From positions 13,133,756 through 13,197,755 of the forward strand of contig NC_019880.2 in the NCBI RefSeq assembly GCF_002234675.1: a stretch of DNA of 64,000 bases, written 5' to 3'. Both the position numbers and the translations under genes were made by a program. Below, piece after piece: positions 47,290 through 56,956 of this stretch; positions within the stretch are counted from its first letter, which is position 1; every line of letters begins with the position of its first letter. This stretch comes from Oryzias latipes (Eukaryota > Chordata > Actinopteri > Beloniformes > Adrianichthyidae). A model generated the notes under the pieces. That model was not told the DNA's origin. It ran no database searches and was given only the letters and a program-made list of their open reading frames with translations.

Positions 47290-47302
47290 GTTGCCGAGCA
47301 AC
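47290..47302 (+). promoter_or_regulatory. RFX X-box in the TTC8 promoter
   Basis: GTTGCCGAGCAAC fits the ciliary X-box rule GTNRCC-N(0-3)-RGYAAC with a one-base spacer. It lies 87 bp before the TTC8 ATG. BBS genes, including the C. elegans bbs-8 gene, are known targets of RFX-family factors through such sites at about this distance. Confidence 0.6.
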
Positions 47303-47388
47303 AGAGGAAGCTTTGGCTTTGCCGTCATCTTATCTTCGTAAGAGGTTTGCTTACTGATTTAAACGATATTTTCCTCCCTGTTGCAGAA

Positions 47389-50300
47389 ATGGAGGTGACG
47401 ATGGACCCATTGTTTTTGGCGTGGAGCTACTTTAGAAGACGAAAACTTCAGCAATGTTCGGAAATATGCACAAAAATATTACACGACAACCCCTACGATC
47501 AGGTACACTAGCCTTAGCCTCGCTAGCCTAAATAATAGCTTTGTTACCGATTAGTACTTAAGAAGAGCTTGCTTGTTAGCTCCGCAAGCTGCTGCAAAAT
47601 CTAGTTTGTCGAATGTGTACAGTTTATAGTAGCTCTTTAGCACTTCTTTTACTTCTTTTTCTGTCAATATTACAATACATTTATTTTTATTATTGTGTCT
47701 ATGACTTTGCATGCCACATCTTTCTTTTCCCCCATTTCTTCTCTTACTTTCACATGATCAACTGTATTCTTTTTTGTTATCTTATTCCATACTTTCTTAA
47801 GGAAGCACCATTGCATATCTCAGAGGTAACTCTCTGCTGTCTATTCTTGCTATTCTCATTATTTTTCTTTTTTTATTTGTGTGTTTTTCGCTGTTCACCC
47901 TTAGTTCTGATTGTAAAGACTATAACAAGTTTACCCATGTTTGTACAAGTGTATTCATCCCTGCCTGATTGTTCGTCGTAGGCTGCCTGGAGCCTGAAAA
48001 CGTGTTCCCTGACTGAGATGGTGTACATTGATGAAATTGAGGTTGATCAGGAGGGGATTGCTGAGATGATGCTCGATGAGAACTCAATTGCACAAGTTGC
48101 AAGTATGGTTGGATTTCTTTAACCTTGAAGTTAAGAAAACATCTTCTTTTTTTCCCCTTTATACTCAAGTGACAAAAACTAAAATTCATTGCAGGGCCTG
48201 GAACATCATTGAGACTCCCTGGAACGAGTCAGGGTGGAGGTCCAACTCCAGCTGTTAGGTAATGAGCAAAAGAAAAATGGAGCTAACAGATGAACCCAAT
48301 AAATTCTATTTTACTTAAGCAAGCCTTTTTCCTGCCTGATATTTAGACCCATGACACAGTCTGGACGCCCCATCACAGGATTTGTGAGGCCCAGCACACA
48401 ATCAGGACGCCCAGGAACAATGGAGCAGGCAATCAAAACCCCACGCACTGCAAGCACTGCTCGTCCTGTCACCAGTTCTTCTGGCAGATTTGTTCGCTTG
48501 GGAACGGTAAGTATTCATTCATTCCTTTACAAAAGATCAAAAGACAAATCCAAATTTATCTTAAAATGAGCATATTCAGTAGCACAATTGAGTTATATAC
48601 CGTCTTTTGTTTAAAATTAATCTCTCAAACTCATGTTTTCACTTTCCACAGGCTTCAATGTTAACCAATCCGGATGGACCTTTTATAAACCTGTCCAGAC
48701 TAAATCTGGCCAAATATTCGCAAAAGCCGAATTTATCAAAAGTAAGAAAAAATATTCCTTAAAGACTATTATATAAATGAAGTTTTTTATCTTAACATGT
48801 CAACTAAACAACTTTTCTTGTCTCAGACACTATTTGAATACATATTTCATCATGAAAATGATGTAAAAAATGTAAGTGATAGTTCATCTTCTTTTCCTGA
48901 ATATTAGCTTTCCTTTGGATGTGTTTTTTATCCCAGATTTCTTTTGCAGGCTCTGGATTTGGCTGCTCAAGCTACAGAGCACGCACAGTTTAAAGACTGG
49001 TGGTGGAAAGTTCAACTGGGAAAATGTTATTACAGGTAAGTGACTGTGGACTGGCAGAGATTTTTAGTGAAGCTGCATTTAAAGTAGTCTATTTGGACCA
49101 ACCGGATCTTTTTTTTCAGGCTTGGTTTGTACAGAGAAGCAGAGAAACAGTTCAGATCTGCCCTAAACCAACAGGAGGTAGTGGACACATATCTTTACCT
49201 TGCAAAGGTAACAGTTGCAATATACTAGGAAGTTGGTTCAGAGTTTAAAAATACATTATTCTCACGGTGGCGCAGTGGTTAGCGCTCTTGCCTCACAGCA
49301 AGAAGGCCCCCGGTTCAAGTCCCGGCTGGGGGACATGAAAAACACAACATCAATGGGGGGCCTTTCTGTGTGGAGTTTGCATGTTCTCCCCGTGCATGCG
49401 TGGGTTTTCTCTGGGATCTCCGGTTTCCTCCCACCGTCCAAAAACATGCTTCATAGGTTGATTGGCAACTCTAAATTGACCATAGGTGTGAGTGTGAGAG
49501 TGAATGGGCGTGTGATTGAGGATATTCTACCCTGCGACAGACTGGCGACCAGTCCAGGGCATCCCTTGCCTGCGCCCAAGTGGCCGGGATAGGCTCCGGC
49601 AACCCCGTGACCCCGAAAGGGAAAAACGGTCAAGAAGATGAAAATTATTCTTAAAGGCCTTTAACGTTTAAATGTGATTGTGTTTTCTTTTAGGTTTACC
49701 AGCGCATGGATCAACCAGTAACAGCTCTCAACCTCTTCAAGCAAGGCCTGGACCACTTCCCTGGAGAAGTCACCCTTTTAACCGGAGTAGCTCGCATCCA
49801 TGAGGTACGGTACTTTTGTAAAATCTCTGATCGCCTCACTGAGATGAGTGGCAGAACTAACAGCCTCTCATTTGTTCTAAGGAGTTGAACAACATCTCCT
49901 CAGCGACAGAGTACTACAAGGACGTCCTGAAACAGGACAACACCCACGTAGAGGCTATAGCTTGTATCGGCAGCAATCACTTCTACACTGACCAGCCAGA
50001 GATCGCCCTACGGTTCTACAGGTCAGACAGGGTTTATTCTTCAGTAAATCTAGCCCTAATCCAGGTCATAACATGAGAGTTGATGAACAGTTCCATGTGC
50101 ATCTTCTCTTGCTAGACGGCTGCTCCAGATGGGAGTGTATAATTGCCAGCTGTACAACAACTTGGGCCTGTGCTGTTTCTACGCCCAGCAGTACGATATG
50201 GCGCTGTCCTCATTTGAGAGGGCTCTGGGACTGGTTTGTAGCGATGAAGAGCAAGCAGAGGTCTGGTACAACATTGGACATGTGGCTGTGGTGAGTGAAC

Positions 50301-51384
50301 ATGTGAAGAAGATAATTCATAATTTATCTTTTTTAAGCATTTCAGGTAAATAAGCAGACAAGATGATGATCTCACAAGTTGGTATTACAAAAGTATGCGT
50401 TTTGTGTGTTTTAGGGAATAGGGGACTTGACACTGGCATATCAGTGTTTCAAACTGGCTCTGGCATTGAATAACGACCATGCAGAGGCCTACAACAATCT
50501 GGCTGTGCTGGAGCTGCGCAAAGGTCACATTGAACAGGTGAGGCAATTATATCCGCCAAACTTTTAAAAAATGAGTGAAAATAACTGTGCAACTAAACTG
50601 CATACTGTATACAAAGCCTGAAGTTGCAAAGTGTTTGCAACCAGGCTGTTCATAAAACTTCTGTGAGCATCGGTGGGGAATTTGCTTCCATCTGACACAA
50701 GCCTCCAGTGGTCATTTGAGGAACTACTTCATTTAGGACTTTTAAGTGGTCTGAAAATATGAAAACAGAATGCTCGTAAAAAGCTGCAAAGTGCCCTCAA
50801 TCTTTACATTTTGCTGTGATTACATTTTCAGGTTTTCTATAAAAAGAAAGAAATCTACAATAACCAAAAACAGCCTCAATGTTGCATGTAAATCCTAAAA
50901 TTCTTTAAAATGTCTGGGATTTTGGTTTGCTTAGGCTATCTCTTTCAATAAAAAAATACAATAATGTATATTTCTTTTTTTACTTTTTTGTACATTGACC
51001 TCCTATGGTGCCTCATAAATGAATACAGTGCTTTCTAGACTATTTTAGAACAAATTAAGTTTTTATTTTTTGAAAAACTAATGTGTTTTAATGTCTGTTC
51101 CAGGCGAAAGCTTTCCTGCAAACTGCTGCATCTCTTGCTCCTCACATGTATGAACCACATTTCAATTTTTCCATTCTCTCTGAAAAGGTATGACTTTTTC
51201 TTCCTAACCCACACATGGAAAAGTACGGGTAAATGTGTGTCAAAATGCTGTTTTCATCTCTGTCTAGATCGGAGACCTTCAGAGCAGCTACACGGCAGCC
51301 CAGAAGTCTGAAGATGCTTTCCCTGAGCACGTTGACACACAGAAGCTTCTCAAGCAGCTTCGGCAGCACTTTGCTGTGCTATGA
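47389..51384 (+). CDS. ttc8: TTC8 / BBS8, BBSome TPR subunit (14 constitutive exons)
   Basis: Exons: 47389-47502, 47982-48102, 48195-48258, 48347-48506, 48652-48741, 48827-48871, 48950-49035, 49120-49207, 49694-49804, 49882-50021, 50116-50290, 50415-50537, 51104-51187, 51268-51384. They give 505 residues in one frame. TTC8 is a core subunit of the BBSome, the coat-like complex that moves membrane proteins in and out of cilia; human mutations cause Bardet-Biedl syndrome 8 and retinitis pigmentosa. Recognisable blocks are DPLFLAWSYFRRRK, VYIDEIEVDQEGIAEMMLDE, the low-complexity GRPITGFVRPSTQSGRPGT, KDWWWKVQLGKCYYR, and the TPR array (DQPVTALNLFKQGLD, ATEYYKDVLKQDNTHVEA, LYNNLGLCCFYAQQYDMAL, AYNNLAVLELRKG), ending KQLRQHFAVL. 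All junctions are GT-AG. The start matches the family N-terminus. Confidence 0.96.
47802..47825 (+). other. ttc8: Candidate TTC8 24-nt alternative microexon
   Basis: It sits between coding exons 1 and 2. A pyrimidine-rich tract and TTCTTAAG acceptor precede 24 nt encoding EAPLHISE, followed by a CAGAG/GTAACT donor. Both flanks are phase 0, so inclusion adds eight residues without a frame change. Mammalian TTC8 has a photoreceptor-specific exon (2A, encoding EPDPELPVHQ) at exactly this junction. Position and phase agree; sequence similarity is weak. Confidence 0.5.
49255..49650 (+). mobile_element. tRNA-headed SINE-like repeat in TTC8 intron 8
   Basis: The head has box A-like TGGCGCAGTGGTTAGCGC and box B GGTTCAAGTCC. 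The body has GTTTGCATGTTCTCCCCGTG and CATAGGTTGATTGGC. The end has CGACAGACTGGCGACC and a GATAGGCTCCGGCAACC block. It is a common teleost repeat, nearly full length. Confidence 0.7.
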
Positions 51385-51635
51385 ATGTCTGACACGTTTC
51401 AGGAAGTCAAATTCAAAGAGAAAACTGTGCTGGTACAAAATAACTAGTTAACATGAAGTTTTTCTTTGTGTTTATAATCAATGATCCAAACAGTTTATTA
51501 GTTTGCTGTATTCACGTGTCAAAGTTTAATCCAGATCTTTTAGACCACATCATCTCCATGTTGCTGTTGAATTCTGTGCAGAATTGTCATAAAAAATAAG
51601 TTTCAGTTATTTTAATTTCAAATAGGTTAATTATT

Positions 51636-51965
51636 GGGCAGCATGGTGGTGTGCTGACTAGCCCCGTTGCCACACAACGTAAGGGCCCTGGTTAAAAACC
51701 CGTCTAGGTCCCTTCTGTGTAGAGTCTTCCTGTTCTTCCCATGCAGGCATGGGATCTCCCTGAACACCCCAGCCTCCCCCCACAGCCCAAAAACATGGTT
51801 CAAAGATTGATTGGTGACTTTAAATTCTCCTTTAGTTATGTGAGTGTGTGACTGGGGACCTGCCTTGAGTGCGTCTCATCTTTGCCCTAAAAGTAGCTGG
51901 GATTGGCTCCAGCAACCCCTTGACCCTGCACAGGATAAAGCGGTAATAGAAGATGGATGGATGGA
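51636..51965 (+). mobile_element. SINE-like repeat, same family, in the TTC8 3' region
   Basis: A more diverged copy of the 49255 repeat (GGCAGCATGGTGGTGTGCTG head, GATTGGCTCCAGCAACCCC near the end). It ends in an (ATGG)n tail at 51950-51965. It probably lies within the TTC8 3' UTR. Confidence 0.65.
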
Positions 51966-52089
51966 TGCATAGGTTAAATATTTTATGCAGGAACAAATGT
52001 AAAAATTAGGCAGCTCTTGCATAATGTGCAATCTAGTGTATAGAGTTGTAAAGCTAGAACATATGTACATCGTGTTAACTAAATGCTGC

Positions 52090-52095
52090 AATAAA
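52090..52095 (+). terminator. Candidate TTC8 poly(A) signal
   Basis: The first plain AATAAA after the TTC8 stop, about 700 bp downstream. Confidence 0.4.
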
Positions 52096-52126
52096 ACAAT
52101 CCAAATAGATTTGCTTTTAGGCTAAT

Positions 52127-52132
52127 TTTATT
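52127..52132 (-). terminator. Candidate lectin 1 poly(A) signal
   Basis: AATAAA on the minus strand about 115 bp after the stop of the first lectin gene. It faces the TTC8 signal only about 30 bp away. Confidence 0.45.
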
Positions 52133-52245
52133 TTTGATATATTTGTGAGTTTATTGCATGAACAAACATTTTTCAGAGACGGTCTAAAGGGGAAGCTCTT
52201 CTCTAGAAAAAACAAGATTTTTCTCTTTTTCAAAGAAAGTTTTGA

Positions 52246-55200
52246 TCAAAACTGGAAATTTGGTAACATTTCACAAATCCACTTCAGGTGATAAGTGCAG
52301 GATACATCGTTCCACGCCTTAAAGGGGTTGTTTCTGGGATAAACAGCCGCGCAGTCTTCATTGTTAAGGTTGTTTGGCTCCCCATCATTCCAATATCTGA
52401 TTTAAAATTTGACAGCAAACAAGGTTATTTTCAACAAAGCGGCTTTAACGGAATAAATTCTGTCTTGTTTTAGAAGTATCTTACCCTTCACTTAGTCTTG
52501 TCCCACCCACCCATCTCCACATCCCTTCCTCATCCCCATCTCTCAGGGCAATCCAGAAGCCACTTTGCTGTATTGGTCTCGAGGGGTCTTGGTAGTTGTT
52601 TATCAAATTCATTATGGCCAGCTGACAGAAAAGAAAACAAACAAACATGCACAGATGAATAAATGGCATAATCTTTGAGAAAAATAGATTACAGGAGCTT
52701 CCTAAAAATCAAATCACTGCACATGCATAGCTTTATAAAAAAAATATAATGTACTTTCTTAAGATTTAGTCTTACATGTTTCTCTCTGCTGTCAATAACT
52801 GCTAAGTCGCCTCCAATCCTCTTGCAGAAAGCTCTCGCATCCAGCCAGGTTTTGGATGAATATGAGTCGGAGAAAGGGAAGTGATAACACAGAGAATTCA
52901 TGAAGGTCCAACCTGGTAAACAGTGTCTGCAGCCTTCCCCTAAAGCCAGGGAGCAGAGGAACATACTTTTTTTTTAATGTGCACCATTGTAAAATCTCAT
53001 GTAATATTTTTAAAAGACTCTTCTCACTTATCATTGGTAAGTGGGATCTTAGTGCTGCAATTTCCAGCTGGAGCTTCTCTGTCTGCCTTTCGTAGTCTTT
53101 GCTTCTTCGGACCAGGTGATCGAGCTCCCATTTAGTGAGTCTTTGGTCTTTGATCTCTTTTTCCAGCTGTTCCTCAGCAGCATCTCTGCTTTGAATCGCA
53201 TCGTTGTAGGATCCTTGGAGTTTGGCGAATTCGATGCTGATATCCCTCCCAATTTTACCTTCCGACAGTTTGTAGTCTGTTTGCAGTGAGTGGGACAAAG
53301 AAGCCAAATATATCGCATTTTCAAAAAAGATCGTCATCTCCTATTATCTAATACTGTCAAAAACAATTGTAATGGAAGCAGTGATGTATCAGTCTAGGTG
53401 GTACTAAAATTGTACAATAATAGAACTCATTTATTATAAACTTCTAGCAGGATAATTCTGGGGGCATTTTGAAAATGAAGTGCATAAATATAAAACGATT
53501 TTAAATGCAGCATAAGCCCATTCTTATCTAACAAAGTTCAAAAGATTATGACAACACATGTTGGTCATACCCTGCGTTGTAAAGACAGCATTTCCAGCTG
53601 CAGCCCGACTAAAGAAGTTGGATTCCAGTGCTGTAGAATTTGACTATAAAATCCATCCATACATTAATTGAAGGCTGTGGTTTTGCAACAACTGACAGTT
53701 CACCGAAATCCAGCTTTTTAAACCACAACCTCAGATACTGAGCACGCTTGTGCCCCAGTTACCATCCAAACTTCTGCTCTATTACTGACCAAGCTTCTGC
53801 TCCATCCAGCAACCAAGTTTCTGCTTCTCCTGCCCACCTCCCACTTAAAGGGCCACAAGCTCTGCTGAAGACCCCCAGACCGGGTTAAACTTAGCTTCAC
53901 CGCTGTGGGACAATGGAATGGAAGAAAAAACAGCAATACTTACTGATACATCTGCCAAGATGACAGCTGAAGCAGAATAGAATATGAGGTTTCAGAAGGT
54001 GAAACTTAAAACAAACTGGTCAAAGAAAATAATGAGCAAGAGAATCAATAAGAGAATCACAATGAGAAGCAAAGAAAAGTCCTGGAAAAAAGGGGAAACC
54101 TGCAACAATGTGTCAGACGTCGGAGCTCGGTCTCCCCTTCTGGTTACCAGCAGGAGAAGTCTCCAGAGCATTAAAAACATTTAATCTCCCAGCAACCCCA
54201 GTGTGCACTTCCTGGATGCCACACACCTGACTCTCGTTCACTCAATCAATCACAGTCTACTTAAGCACTGCACTTAGGACTCACTCAATGTGAAGTATTG
54301 TTTGTGCCACTCTGCATTCTTTACAGAGCATTGTATCTGGACCTGATCTTCTGTTTCCTGACCCAGTGGCTGACTCTGTTTGCCTGCTGCCTGCCCCAAA
54401 TCTCACCTGGATCCTGACTACCCCTGTTTCTCCTTTGATACTCCCATGCGTATTATCGACCCCTGCCTGCCCGATACTGATTTAGCTTTGTGGAGATTTA
54501 GCTGAGTTAATAAACCTGCTGCTATTGGATCCAGCTGTCTGCCTGTTCTTGTGACACAACGATCCACATAAGACTGATTCGTCTGATGAGACAATTAGGG
54601 GACCTTTGCATTGCTTCTGTCCTGGTTCACAGTTTGGTCACTTTTCGTTTGGATTATTGTAATTCTCTCTTTGGTCTCCCTCAAAAAACCCTAAATAAGC
54701 TCCAACTGGTCCAGAACTCAGCTGCCAGCATCATCTCCAGAACCCCCTCCATCAGTCATACCACCCCAGTTCTCCTCCAGCTGCACTGGCTTCCCATAAC
54801 CTCCAGAATCAAATTCAAACTCCTGCTGTTCACGTTTATGGCCCTCCATAACCTGGCTCCTCCTAATCTCTCCGACCTCATCCATATCAAAACCCCCTCT
54901 CGTTCTCTTCGCTCCTCCTCCTCTTTTCAGCTCTCTGTTCCGGCCCGACTCGTCACTATGGGAAGCCGAGCCTTCAGCTGCTCGGCTCCCAAACTCTGGA
55001 ATTCCTTCCCTCCTGATCTCCGTAGCATAGACTCTCTACCAACTTTCAAATCTAAACTCCAAACTCATCTGTTTATTTCTGCCTTCCCATCCTGATTCAC
55101 TTTTTATTTTTATTGTGCTTTTAATGTTTAATATTAACCTTTGTTTTGTAACGTGTGGGTTTTGTGAAAGGCGCTTTAAATAAAATGGATTATTATTATT

Positions 55201-56490
55201 ATTATTAGAACACTTTAAAACTCAAAGCCAAAAGAAGTTTAGCTGTTTCCGAATTCCCACCTTAAATCCCTAACTAATAAAAAAACTTTATAGTGCTGGA
55301 CTATGTAGTGCCCTGGATTTTAAAAGTAATTCGTACACCGTGCCCACTATTTTTTTTTTGAATGGCTATATGATCTCATCGATTTCACAAAGTTAAAATC
55401 TAATTGATATGAGTATTTTCCAACGATCATTCATGAATCCATTGTGTTTTGAAGATAAAAATGTTGATAACTTGTTAAGAAATTTAAATAAAATGCTTTC
55501 AAATTGTAGTCACATCCTGATCCTTACATTTCACCACAGAGAATGTTATAACTGAGCTAGACTATAGGGCCAATGGGAACACATCCCTTTCCCCACATCT
55601 CTTTTCTGGTTTCTTATTGTTGTTGTTATTATTGAAAATTTCGATTTATGAAAATTACTCATATTTCCTGATTGTTGTTTATTTTTTATGGAAACAGGAA
55701 AAGGAAGGTACTAAGTGATGTTGCTGATTGGAAAATGGTTTTCCATCATTTCAACCAAAAGTTATTTGACATGAAGTGATTACAGGATACGCTCCGTACT
55801 AATCATGAAACTACATGCGCACACTGAAGACGCATTTGAAGAATGCCAAAAATCAAACATCACCATCCAATGCAATCAGCAATGCCCCACAGTTCTTACC
55901 TTTTGCTGTTTTGTTGTGTTTCTTTTTATAACATTTAATTTTGATTTCTTTTAAATGTTTTTGCATTGTGTGATTTGTTGGTGTGATTTGAAATTTAGGA
56001 CCACCGTAGAAACACTGTCTTGCTATTTTGTACAAATCTTAAACTATTTTATGTTACTGTGGCTCTATTAGAATGAGTTATCTGTGGAAAAATTACAATA
56101 ACATAATACCAAAAAAAAAAATACTTACAATAGATTCCCAGTCCAATGTCAACAGCCAGTAGAATTACAGCCAGCACCACAAGGCCCAGCACAAGCAGTT
56201 TGTATGGATTCAAGGAAGAGTCGGATCTCACCGTGGTCAAGGACACTACATAGGACGGAGGTGAATCAATAACAAGGATTCCAGCAGCGCACAAACAGAT
56301 ACATGTAATGTACGATGTTCTATTTTCCTTTCAGTGTTGTTATTTTTTAAATCTGAGTGTATTTTCTCAAAGTTGTTTTCTTACCTTGTTGCTTCTCTTG
56401 GCTTAAGTAGAGAGGAGGTTCCTCCTCTATGATTTCCTCCTGAGAAACTAGTTTGTTGTATGTACTGAAAGCATTTTCTCTGGGCTCCAT
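52246..56490 (-). CDS. C-type lectin receptor 1, CD209-like, EPN type (six exons)
   Basis: Exons in transcript order: 56385-56490, 56129-56245, 53028-53276, 52776-52939, 52485-52621, 52246-52396; 307 residues. It is a type II membrane protein. The cytoplasmic tail (about residues 1-35) is acidic and contains STYNKL, which fits the ITIM pattern SxYxxL and also a YxxL endocytic signal. Next come a single hydrophobic span (LLVLGLVVLAVILLAVDIGL), a roughly 83-residue coiled-coil neck in one exon, and a long-form C-type lectin domain in three exons (CRHCLPGW, WLDARAFCKRIGGDLAVIDS, GFWIALRD, YWNDGEPNN, NNEDCA, WNDVSC, KWICE). The EPN motif, the following NED and the WND are intact, so calcium-dependent mannose/fucose-type binding is expected. 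The nearest known relatives are CD209/DC-SIGN and CLEC4 receptors; one-to-one orthology cannot be claimed. Confidence 0.9.
54110..54553 (+). mobile_element. Probable solo LTR, Ty3/Gypsy-like, in lectin 1 intron 2
   Basis: The unit starts TGTCAGACG and ends TTCTTGTGACA. It contains a promoter-like CTACTTAAGC and an AATAAA close to its 3' end, all as in teleost Gypsy-type LTRs. No second LTR or recognisable internal region was found beside it, so it looks like a solo relic. It appears old. The 53690-54100 stretch before it is unassigned repetitive-looking DNA. Confidence 0.4.
54565..55210 (+). mobile_element. L2-type LINE, 5' truncated, in lectin 1 intron 2
   Basis: An open frame of 169 codons (54586-55095) encodes the C-terminus of an L2/CR1-clade ORF2 protein: RLDYCNSLFGLPQKTLNKLQ, LQLHWLPITSRIKFKLLLF, LHNLAPPNLSDLI, SRAFSCSAPKLWNSFPPDLR, FKSKLQTHLF. 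It is followed by a 3' end with GGCGCTTTAAATAAAATGG and (ATT)n. The uninterrupted frame suggests a fairly recent insertion. The rest of the intron (55215-56128) has nothing recognised. Confidence 0.85.
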
Positions 56491-56726
56491 CTTTGGCTGG
56501 GGAAAAATGGAACTGTGCAAAGAGACTGCCCAGAAGAAGGAGTTTGCTGGGACATTGCTCCCTTGCTTGTTTGCACGTGTGCAGAACATGGCAAACAGAA
56601 AACTCAATCGATTTGTTAAAAATTTACAGGGATTTCAAGCGGCTTTGAGAGAAGTTTTGATTTTTAAACCGAGACAATTTAGTAATTATTCAGCAGTCAT
56701 GGAATTTGTTTTAAAAAAAAACACTT

Positions 56727-56732
56727 TTTATT
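56727..56732 (-). terminator. Candidate lectin 2 poly(A) signal
   Basis: AATAAA on the minus strand about 225 bp after the lectin 2 stop and about 240 bp before the lectin 1 ATG. The two genes are therefore closely packed; the lectin 1 promoter must lie in this gap or overlap the lectin 2 3' UTR. Confidence 0.45.
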
Positions 56733-56956
56733 CGGTTTAGTATTCAATCATCCACTTCAAAGTCTTCACATTGAACAATCCTTTTTTTCTTTACTTAAAA
56801 TAGGAACGCTGTCTTAAAAATATATTTTCCTAAAATAAAAAAAGACTTTATCAAGAAATGTATACATTTGACAGACAATTTTAAAGAAAATTGTACTTTT
56901 ATGAATCTCACATTAAACACAATGTTGTTAAATGTCACAAATGTTTGGTGGTAATA

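Noticed and set aside
53690-54100. Possible internal part of an LTR element before the solo LTR
   Set aside because: No recognisable retroelement protein content or second LTR could be seen, so only the LTR itself is reported.
54586-55095. 169-codon open frame that could be a host gene in lectin 1 intron 2
   Set aside because: The sequence is the C-terminus of an L2-type LINE ORF2 and ends in a typical LINE tail.
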